Shown here piece after piece: positions 19,237-28,900 of a stretch of 64,000 nt of DNA. The notes under the pieces were generated by a model. That model made no database searches, was not told the origin of the DNA, and saw nothing but the letters and a program-made list of their open reading frames with translations. Both the position numbers and the translations under genes were made by a program. The DNA lies in the NCBI GenBank assembly GCA_037349315.1, contig JBAIAC010000131.1:558001-622000 (forward strand), in the 5' to 3' direction. Position 1 is the stretch's first letter. Each line of letters starts with the position of its first letter. The stretch comes from Chelydra serpentina. Taxonomy: Eukaryota > Chordata > Testudines > Chelydridae.

Positions 19237-20209
19237 CTCAGATCAGTCTGTTGCATAAAATTGTTCATGACAATCAGCAAAAGCTGGAGACAAACTAGGA
19301 CAGAAGAGTGGAAAGGCCACCAAAATCTGAGCAGGTGATGAACCTCTGAATAAAAATCTCACTTTGCACATGCTCAGTAGAGACTTGTTAGAGTTTGGCG
19401 GCTAAATTTTTTGAAGATTCTGTCCACACTGAGCATGCTCCATCCCATGGCTGCTGGGACAGAGCAGGACCTGGGATTGTTATTATTTGTTGGGATTGTA
19501 GTAGCACCAGGAAGCCCCAGTCAGGGACCTGGAAGCCCTATTGTGCTAGGTGCTGAGACCAATGCCCGTCATCCTGCCCAACATTGTTTCCTTGGGCTCC
19601 CCTGTTGGTCTGTCTGTCTCCACCTGTTGTCTCTTGTGTTATATTTAGATTGTCCTCTCTTTGGACACACACACACACACACCCCTATTTCTCTACAGAC
19701 TACTCCTCTCTGTCTCTCTTTGGCCCCGTCTGTGGAGTAACGACCCCAAGGGGATATTTCTAACGCCTGCCTCTCAGCATCTTTAGGGTAAGAAAAGCAA
19801 GAAATGAGCAAAACCGGAGGAAGAGAAGAGGTTGTGCTGTACATTGCTGAACCCCAGAGAGGCAAAATCACCCCAGAGACATGTTTCTACGTGACAGACT
19901 GTAGTTCGCACACAGCTCCCAGCTCTCTGATCCATTCCTCGGCTCTCCCACAAAGCCCAGAGAGCCCTCTGTGGAGGACCCAGACAGACGTCTCTTCAGT
20001 CATCCCCTAGTGATTTGTACTGTAACATAAGCGGGGTGGTTTCCCCTGGGGTAACCTTGGGAGTGCAAAATATTCACCTCACATTAGAGGTATTCCAGGA
20101 AAGAAGCAGGGACAAAATATAGGTCAGGCTGGAAGACATCGAAGTGGGAATGGAAACCTGGGTGTCACCAGTGTCCTGTGGTATGGCCCCGTGGCAGCAA
20201 GTCTCAGAG
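19237..20209. other. intergenic with minor old repeats
   Basis: A dinucleotide CA run lies at 19,666-19,682. A worn AGCACCAGGAAGCCCCAGTC block at about 19,500 resembles an old CR1/L3-type 3' end. No gene is seen. Confidence 0.4.
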
Positions 20210-20478
20210 GCTGGGCCTACAGACTCAGGCGATGGGGTTAAACATAGCGGGGTAAACTTTCCCGCTCGGGCTAGAGTTTGGGCTCTGAAACTTGGGGCCA
20301 GGGGCTAGAAGGGGATGGGGGGAGGGGGAAACCCAGTCTCAGGGCCTGAGCTCTAGCCCGAGCAGAAACGGCTACACTGCTTTTTTTAGCCCTGTCATGC
20401 AAGCCTGAGTATGTAGAGCCAGACTCAGAGACTCACGGCCGTGGATCTTTTATTTTGCAGTGTAGACATGGCCCTGGG
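20210..20478. mobile_element. degenerate MITE-like unit
   Basis: The left GGGCCTACAGACTCAGG and the right TTGCAGTGTAGACATGGCC resemble the terminal motif (GTCTACACTGCAA) of the element at 54,869-56,862. The termini are worn and no clean duplication was found. Confidence 0.45.
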
Positions 20479-20603
20479 ACCCACGCCTCCTTGTTAGCCC
20501 CCTCTCAGCCCCACAGACATGTTGAGCGAGAGCGCTGACCAGACGTCACCCTGCCTAAGTGAACACGGGGGCGTCTCGGGGTACGAGACCAACTCCTCAC
20601 ATG

Positions 20604-20804
20604 CAGGGCCGGCTCTAGGCACCAGCCTAGGAAGCACATGCTTGGGACGGCACATTGTAAGAAGCGTCATTTAGGCCAATGTTAGGGCGGCAAATTTGCT
20701 TTGGCGGTGCTCTGTTGTTTTTTTGTTTTGTTTTTTTGCTTTGATGGCGCTCCGGACTTTTTTTTTTTTTGCCTGGGGAGGCAAAAAAGCCAGAGCCGGC
20801 CCTG
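20604..20804. mobile_element. hAT MITE with 13-bp inverted ends
   Basis: The ends are CAGGGCCGGCTCT and its exact complement AGAGCCGGCCCTG. The flanking 8 bp are CTCACATG and CCCACATG, one mismatch. The interior contains T-rich runs and no gene; open frames over the T runs are artefacts. Confidence 0.85.
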
Positions 20805-21221
20805 CCCACATGACCCTCTGGGGTTTCCTAAACAGGCAAAGCACAGAGCTGCCCAGAGGATCTCCATCCACCCATGTAGCCAAGGCAGCTGGCAGAGCTA
20901 AGAAAATTGGCACAAGCTACTCATCCCCTTCCATCAGCCGACAGAGATAAATCAGTCAGCATCGCCAGCCCATTTCCATACCATGCCCAGGCCCCAAACC
21001 CACCTGCCTGCAGCCTGAGAGGCGTGAGGGCTCTAGATACTGCTGGTGCTGTTCAGCCACAGCCTTCTCAGCAACAGTAGACACAAGGCAGGCCAGAGTT
21101 GGGAAAGAGTCTACAAGCCAAGGGTTGGGTTCTCAAGCTGGGTGACTTAATTAAATGGGCAAGTCATCCACCCTCAGGGCGAGGCTGAGCATCGCTTTTC
21201 ATCGGTAGATCTCAAAGCACT

Positions 21222-21366
21222 TCATTACCCCCATTTCACATATGGGGAAACTGCGGCACATAGAGATCAAGTGAGCTCCCCAAGAGCACCCAGCAGTCTA
21301 GTGGCAGAGCCCAGAACAGGTTTCCTGAGTTCCAGCTCAGCACTCTATCCACTAGGCAACACTGCC
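21222..21366 (+). mobile_element. MIR SINE
   Basis: CCCATTTCACATATGGGGAA, GAGATCAAGTGAGCTCCCCA and CACTCTATCCACTAGGCAAC follow the MIR core and 3' region in order. Confidence 0.75.
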
Positions 21367-23519
21367 TCTCGACTCAACACTTGCCTCTTGTCAGCCAGGA
21401 CAGACATGGCTATAATGGACACATTGCACCCTCTACTCTGGGCAGCATTGCCAGAGCTGCGGGTGCATGTGGCAGACACTCAAGAGACTCTGAGTTTTCT
21501 CCCCCAACAACCAGTTCTGCAACCACATCCGAGAGATCTTATCTGTGCAGGAACCTGAACACACCTCTCACTGCAAACACCCGATCCCGTCTCTGGGTAC
21601 AGACCACTCAGATTAACTGGGCTGTCTGCTGCCCAGGATTGGCCTTTGCAGTTAGGGGGCTGGAGGCACGGTACCAGTCCGCCCCTGCTGCCCAGCCCCG
21701 GGGTACGAGTCCTAAGACCCAGTTCCAAACGGGACTTGTGCTACAAGCATGCCAGCTATCGTCTAGTACAGAGGCTCACTTCTCCCCCTGCCTGTGATCC
21801 TGCCTGGAGCAGGTGATGGGGTCCCCAGGTTTTAAGGCTGGCAAATACTGCTGCACATACAGCACTGGACACCCAGAGCCTTTATTTATACACAGAACAG
21901 GTGCAGTGTGGGTCAGCCTTCCACACAGACCCACCCCCCTGTCTCAACCTTGCTTGGAGGGTGCTCTTTCAGGGGCAACTTCAGATCTCAGCCTCCCTGG
22001 CCCATTCATTCCCTTGCCTCTCTGAAGAGGGGCCAGTCAGTGGCGGATGTTTCATACAGTTCCATTAGGTTCTGCACAGAGTTCATCAGGTTACTTCCCA
22101 AAGTGTCACCACATACTATAGCTAGCAGAGGATACCAATGACTCAGGGCCACCGGTACACTCACGGCTGCTCCTAGAGAAAATGGCGCCCTGGGTCAACT
22201 TGTATTTTGGCACCGCTGGACCCCGCTGCCTCCCCACCATCACCCCTGTCCCACACTGCCTCTCCAGGCTCCTACCCATCCCCCGCATCAACCCTGGACC
22301 ACACTGCCTCCCTGGGCGTCCGCCCCCCAATCATTCCCTAGCCCCGCTGCCTCTTCCTCCCTCCATTGCCCTGAGCTCCCTTCTGTGACCTCTCACCCAA
22401 GGCCCGCCCTGCTCTTTGCCTCTTGCGCATGGTGCCCCTCTGACCACAGCGCCCTGGGTGGTCTCTCCAATCACCCACACATAAGGCCGGCCCTGGGTGC
22501 ACTGGCCAGGGACTCAAAGTTAAAGGTTCTGTCTCATTACCCTTCCCCTGAACCATCCAATCTCCTAGACAAGGTGGCTGGAATGAGGTTTGAACTATGC
22601 CAGTTTAAACTCTGTAAGCAACTACACACTGGCCTCGTCTGTCCTGGGGCTGGGCCCCAATTTCAGCCATCAGTGGCCTGCCCCAGGAGAAGCTCCAACT
22701 GTGGAAACCTTTAGAATAGACAAGCTAACCCACTCTCAACCATGACTGGCTCTGGAGAAGCGCTCACGTCAGTTTATGCCAGTGCTGCCAGGGCTGAAAG
22801 AAATGTGCAAAGTAGATGGCACCAGCTCTCTCTACAGCTTCCCTAAAGTGGGTCAGCAAAATGCAAAAAGTGACCACAGTGGAGATTTTGAGTCACAAAA
22901 CATTTATTTCCTCTTGCTTGCTCTCCATATACAGAATTTCCAAGCTGCATTTAACCAAGGGGGAAAACCAGAAAAGGAAGTCACTCATCACAATGTACCT
23001 GAGCTGCAGTGAGTGAATATCCACTAAGTAGAAGTTTGGTTAGAAAAAGGCCAAACAGATACTGGGATGTGATCACAGTATTTCTGAAGGAGCCATAAGC
23101 AAAGCCACCAATGTGTACAATCTAACCACACAGCTCCCCATCTAGCCAGTGGCCCAGAGTTTGGACTATATTTCAAAGCATTTTATAGAGGTCTAGATGC
23201 TAGATCCCCATTGACCTTAATGAAAGTGGCACTAAATTATCCAGGTGGTAATTTAATAATTCAGGGATAATATTTGGCATGTCCAGCCATGTTTCTGATG
23301 CATGTAACAAAACATCTTCATCTGAATATTTACAGGTGTATTTATTGGCATATTTCACTCATACACAGCACATTAATCTGCACTTCCCATTGAGTTCATA
23401 TAGCAGAGAGTAGTCTAATCCAAAGTATGGTGGGTTCACACTTAATAAAACACCAAAGGGAAGGTTAAGAAACAGTTTGCTAAAAATGTTAAAGTCTTAG
23501 AAAAAAAACATAAAAGCAT
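21367..23519. other. intergenic, nothing firmly recognised
   Basis: No exon with splice sites is seen. A stretch at about 22,150-22,490 ends GGCCGGCCCTG like a hAT terminus, but I could not pair it with a left end or duplication. Confidence 0.4.
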
Positions 23520-24049
23520 CACTGAAAATTTGCAGAGGACACAAAAATTGGGAGAGTGGTATATAACGAAGAATACGGGTCACCGATACAGAGAGATCTG
23601 GATTGCTTGGTAAACTGTGTGCAACTAAACAATATGTGTTTTAATACAGCTAAATGTAAATGGATACATCTGGGAACAAAGAAAGCAGGCCATATTTACA
23701 CAATGGGGGACTTGACCCTAGGAAGCAGGGATGCTGAAAAAGATTTTGGGGGCACGGTGGATCATCAGCTGAACATGAGCTCCCAGTGCAACGCTGTAGC
23801 CAAAAGAGCTAATGTGATCCTGAGGTGCACAAACAGGGGAATCTCGAGTAGGAGCAGAAAGGTTATTTTCCTTCTATATTTGGCACTGGTGCGCCTGCAG
23901 CTGGAATCCTGTGTCCAGTTCTGGTGCCCACAATTCAAGGATTTTGGTAAATAGGAGAGAGTTCAAAGAAGAGCCACAAGAATGATTAAAGGATTAGAAA
24001 ACCTGCATTACAGTGAGAGACTCAAAGAGCTCCATCTATTTAGCTTAAA
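23520..24049 (+). mobile_element. CR1 reverse transcriptase C-terminal fossil, left half
   Basis: The plus-strand frame at 23,556-23,954 reads LNMSSQCNAVAKRANVIL and then VRLQLESCVQFWCPQFKD, characteristic of the end of CR1 ORF2. A stop lies at 23,952, and decayed frames continue to RLKELHLFSLK at 24,049, where a MITE interrupts. Confidence 0.85.
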
Positions 24050-24336
24050 GGGCTGGTCTACACTAACCCCCCAATTCGAACTAAGATACGCAACTTCAGC
24101 TACGTGAATAACGTAGCTGAAGTCGAACTATCTTAGTTCGAATGAAAAAGCACTTACCCGGGGTCCACACGCGGCGCGCAGGCTCCCCCGTCGACTCCGC
24201 CTACTCCGTTCATCGAGCTGGATTACCAGCGTCGACGGGGGAGCACTTCCTGGTTCGATTTATCGCGTCTAGACAAGACGCGATAAATCGAACCCAGAAC
24301 ATCCATCCGACGCGACGGGTAAGTGTAGACCTACCC
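24050..24336 (-). mobile_element. Harbinger-type MITE with two hairpins (copy 3, inverted)
   Basis: This is the reverse complement of copies 1 and 2: GGGCTGGTCTACACTAACCC at left and AAGTGTAGACCTACCC at right. It has the ACTTCAGCTACGTGAATAAC hairpin near 24,090-24,125 and the TTTATCGCGTCTAGACAAGA hairpin near 24,258-24,290. It lies inside CR1, which resumes at 24,337. The target duplication is unclear (AAA against ATA). Confidence 0.85.
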
Positions 24337-24690
24337 ATAGAGAAAGGTTGGTTGATCAAAGTCTATAAGTATCTACAGGGGGAACAAATATTTTAAAATG
24401 GGCTCTTCAGTCTAGCAGAGGAAGGTCTAACAAGAGCCAATGGCTGGAAGTTGAAGCTAGATAAATTCAGACTGGAAATCAGATGTACCTTTTTAACGGT
24501 GAGAGTAATTAACCATGGGAACAATTTACCCAAGATCATGGTGGATTCTCCATTGCTGGCAATTTTTAAATCCAGATGGGATGTTTTTTCTAATAGCTGT
24601 GCTCTAGGGATTATTGTGGGCAGTTGTCTGGCTTGTGTGTCTCACAATGGTCCCTTCTGGCCTTGGAATCTGGGAATCTATGTGAGGGAG
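24337..24690 (+). mobile_element. CR1 3' region, right half
   Basis: GAAAGGTTGGTTGATCAAAG, then GTCTAGCAGAGGAAGGTCTA and GGTCCCTTCTGGCCTTGGAA, ending in GAATCTATG, continue the CR1 copy split by the MITE. Confidence 0.8.
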
Positions 24691-25620
24691 TGTAAATCTG
24701 GTGAGAGATGCCTAAGGACCCAGTCCAGCTAACACCTTCACCTTGCCTCTGCTGCTTCCTACTGCAAGGAGTTCCGCTGACTGCAATCAGCATGCCCAGT
24801 GTAGCCAGCAGTGCACCCAGGAGTAAAGTGCCTGCAGAAACAGGTCTGTACCCATAGCATCCAAGCACTATAAGGCATCTAATGGGATTTGGGAGCTTTC
24901 TAAGGATATCAGAACCTGCACCATGGCCCTGAGACAGGAAAGCATATGAGCCACACTAATTTGAAGCATGTGTTTAAGTGCTGTATTGCCCCCAGCTGCC
25001 TTCCTGACCTGGATCCCATGCAAGGTGGGCTAGGGGACCGTGGGAGTATGCAGGGCTGCAGAATGCCAGGCGGTGGGTATTCTCCAGCAGGATGCCCTTG
25101 AGAGTCCCTGTGCTGATGGCAGATCTAAGAGGGTCAGTGTCTGAACACATTGCATGCACTGTTAATGCTTCCACAGCATTTCCATGGGGGCACATGCTGC
25201 ATGGGACCATATTTGTTAGTGCAATGCCCAATCCTATGTGAACCCATGTGATTGGGTCACAGGATCCTTAACAGTTGGCCCCGATGCAGGGACTGGAGCG
25301 TCTTTTGGGATAGCCAGTGGGTACCTAGTGATGCTGCCACAGCGATTCTGAGAGCAAGGGCTCACCCTGCACTGCTCCGAGTTTGTAGCAGGGGCTGGCT
25401 GTGACCTTTTGCTGGATTTTTAACAGCAAAAGCTTTGCTCCCAACTGTGTGTTGAGTGTTTGTGTTTACTGGAGGTTAATAAAAAACAAGATAATAAAAA
25501 CCAGCCTGGCTAAATATCCCATCCCCCTCAACTGCTCAGGATTTGCTTCCCTGGTGCCAGTGATGTCATAATGCTACGCGTTCCAGAGTCACCGGAGAGT
25601 CTCCCAGGAAAAGGAGAGTA
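24691..25620. other. intergenic, downstream of the cytokine gene
   Basis: No gene or classified repeat is seen. Confidence 0.4.
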
Positions 25621-25628
25621 CACAATAT

Positions 25629-25634
25629 TTTAAT
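25629..25634 (-). terminator. candidate polyadenylation signal ATTAAA
   Basis: ATTAAA lies on the minus strand about 105 bp beyond the cytokine stop codon. It is the common variant hexamer and the nearest candidate, but no transcript evidence is available. Confidence 0.35.
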
Positions 25635-25738
25635 TTCTAGCACTAAAAAGAAGCAGGCAATATCATTTGGGGTGATGGAAGGAACCTCTGCAGCCTTTTG
25701 TCCATCGCATACCCTGAGTGTCTTCCCATCGCAGGCGG

Positions 25739-25957
25739 CTATTGGGTCAAAATCCTTTTAAAATAGAACTCCGTGATCTCTGTCTCGCCCGGGCGGTTGG
25801 TGATGCGGATGGGCTCGCTGCTCTTCTGGGAGGTGCAGAGAAACCAGCCCGGATAGGTGGCCGACTCGAAGCGGTGGGTGCTGCCTTCGGGAATGTTGTG
25901 GAAAGTGAAGCGAGCGGCTTGCTCCTTGTTTTCAAACAATTCCATGATTTTCTTATC
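25739..25957 (-). CDS. cytokine exon 6 (terminal)
   Basis: The acceptor CCGCTCAG|GATAAG follows a strong pyrimidine tract. It encodes 72 residues from DKKIMELF to KRILTQ and the TAG stop, including the IL-1 signature and the final strands EITEFYF. Confidence 0.92.
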   Translation of the reverse strand, partial: DKKIMELFENKEQAARFTFHNIPEGSTHRFESATYPGWFLCTSQKSSEPIRITNRPGETEITEFYFKRILTQ

Positions 25958-28900
25958 CTGAGCGGGGAAGAGAAAGGAAGATGCCGTTGCAGGAAGCTGG
26001 ATTATTTCCTGGGAACAATATTCCCTGGGCGTTTAGCCCTTAGTTCTGCTCGCACATTGGTGAGCTGACTGATCAGGAGTTCTGCAAGCGCCTCTGTTAT
26101 TCCTAACCAGTCTCAGGACCAGCTAGGATAACAGTTATCAGCCTACTGGTTATTTGTGCATGGCTCAAGTCGCTGTCTGCGACTGGTCACCAAAGTCACA
26201 CGCTACTGATCCTGCTCGCTGATTGGCTGAATGTAGTTTTATAAACAGGAGACTAAGAAATCGTGAATATCCCTGTTGGCAGGTTCTCTATCCCTTCCCC
26301 AAACATTTATGGGAACATAAGCCAACCTGTAGCAGGGGCTTACCCACCTCTGGCTTTGGGCCTGTCTGCTGCCTCAGTTTCCCTTTCCTCCCTAGTTAAC
26401 TGAACTTCATGCTGCCAGTGTTTTCTCAATAACTCTCCCCTTCCAGGAGCCTGGTTTATTAGTACAAAGTTCTAAACACACAGATCTTCCCCGAGCCTTC
26501 CTAGGGGGCTCACCACCTCGGGCCTGGACTCTGAGTCCTCTCCCTGCTGAGCCATCCTTCCTAGCAGGTCTCTCCCAGCTATTCTAGCTCTGCAGAGACC
26601 CTCTGCCTAGATCTCCTCACCGGCTCTTTCCTAGGACTGGAGTGAACATCCACCCCCAGGTCTGCTCTCCCTGCAGTCTCCTCTGATTGCCCTTGTTGCG
26701 GGGAGGGATAGCTCAGTAGTTTGAGCATTGGCCTGCTAAACCCAGGGTTATGAGTTCAATCCTTGAGGGGGCCATTTAGGGATCTGGGGCAAAAATTGGG
26801 GCTTGGTCCTGCTTTGAGCAGGGGGTTGGACTAGATGACCTGCTAAGGTCCCTTCCAACCCTGATATTCTATGACTCTATATCCCCCAGCAGGCCTCATA
26901 TACCCCATCACATGACCCTTGTCTTCATTCCCTCCACCCAGGCAGGTGGGCTAAGATTGGCAGGGTCAGATCAAGATTAAAGGGTCAGATCGCCCTGTGA
27001 CTCTGTCCATACGGATGCCCATGAACCGTGCAACGCATGGGGCCACAAACATGGCAAATGGGGCAGCAGTTCAGAGCTCCAATGCATTTTATTGACCACC
27101 ATTCAGTCCATATTGGAGCAGCTCCATGATAGGGAGAGAATATTCCTCCATCAGCTCTGCTCCTGCCAGTGGCAAGGACAAATCCTGCTGAAAGTGAAAC
27201 CAGCCAGTGCCAGCCTGTGGTTTCAAGGCCTGGGCAGGTGGGCTCAGAAGCTGAGGGGCAGGGGCCAGACCCTGATTTCCCCTGCCCCCTTTGTGTCTCC
27301 AAGATGGAGCAGGGTCCTGGGCAGGGCCTGCTGCCCCTCAACTTCTTGCTGCCCCCTGATGGGCACATGGGTCCCACTCACCAAGCTACCACATGGGCAG
27401 CCTTATCCAGGAACCATGTCCACCCCACTCAGCCCTCAGCATTTGTCTGATCCACGAGGAGCCGCAACAGCCGGACCAGAGCATCCCGTCCCTGGTGGGG
27501 GCCACTAGCATCCACCTCAGAGGAAGGTGCACATTCTGCCCCCCAAGGCTGGTAGCTCCTCAGCTGAGGACACTCACCTCCAGCTGCAGCTTGGGTTGGG
27601 CCGACGTTCCACACGACAGGCAGCTATCTCCTCCCTGGACGCCCAGGATGATGGGATACTGTTTGTCCTGTACGAACCGGTTGGGCACCACGCTGAGTTT
27701 CTCTTCAGGCAGAACATGAGAGGGCTCAGGTCTCTAGACTGCCAAGAGTCACTTTCCCACAGGGGCACTCAGATGGCAGGGAGAGGCAGCCCCCTCCCCA
27801 GGGAGCAACCATGTGGGCAGCCCTTGAACCACAGACCTGGCCCCCTCTTGCCCCAGCCTGGCTCCTGCTCTGCATCAAGCCCCCTGGCAGAATCTGCTGG
27901 GCTGGGAAGAGCGAGTGGCTCTGCACACAGATTTCCTCCCCGCTGGGCACTGCCCCGAAGAGGGCAACGTGGCCTGCAACCCCTCTCTGCCTTGGCTGGG
28001 GGAAAGTAGCAGGACAGCCAGCGGGAGTGGGAAACAAGAGGGGGCGTGGAGCTCACCGGGGTCCGAGTTGGAGGCCTCAGCCACAAGATTGTTGCTCTGC
28101 AAGCGGACGACCTTCTGCTTGGCATCACGCAGGGTGAAGATGAAAGGCATGGGGAGGTCCAGAATAGAGGGACCACCATCCTCTGGACGATGGGGAAAGG
28201 CAAAATGTTAATGCAGGATCTTTAGCAGTAGAAATTCTCCTATGGTGACGAGGACGTCCGTCCTAAAGGGATCTGCCTCCCCTCCCCCTGCCCCCGGCAG
28301 CCACATAGCTCCTTGCACTTCTCCCCTCCATTGCCCTGCAATGTCATAGCTCCCGGAACCCCATGGCCCCTCAGTGTGAACGGTGAATTCAGCTCCTTCC
28401 GTCTTAGCTTGTCCCCTATAAACTATCCCCGGGACAGCTCCTGCAAGGAAGTAGGTAACCCTCGCAGGGCATGCTGCTGCCCCTGCATCCGATCCCCTGG
28501 GCCGTGCTCCAATGATACAGACTGGACTCTAAGAAATTGCATCTCCCTTTTTGTGAGTCTGCTCCCCAGGAAGGATCTGGAAACTGAAGTTTTCCCCAGA
28601 GATATAACCATAAAGTGAGCTGCTAGATCCCAGAGGAGATGGTTTAGATTGCACATAATTCAGGGCATGGCCCTGGGGCCAGATTCTGTTCTCAGTGATG
28701 CTGCTGTAAACTGGGGGTGCAAGCAGAGGTACTGGAACAATTTGTACAGTGGGGGTGCTGAGAACTACACTGTAAACCAGGGGGTGCAGCAGCACCTATC
28801 GACTCAGACTCATAGGCTTTAAGGTCAGAAGGGACCATTATGATCTAGTCTGACCTCCTGCACAATGCAGGCCACAGAATCTCACCCACCCACTCCTGGA

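Noticed and set aside
19666..19682. Possible Z-DNA or regulatory CA repeat
   Set aside because: A very short CA microsatellite with no gene nearby; ordinary.
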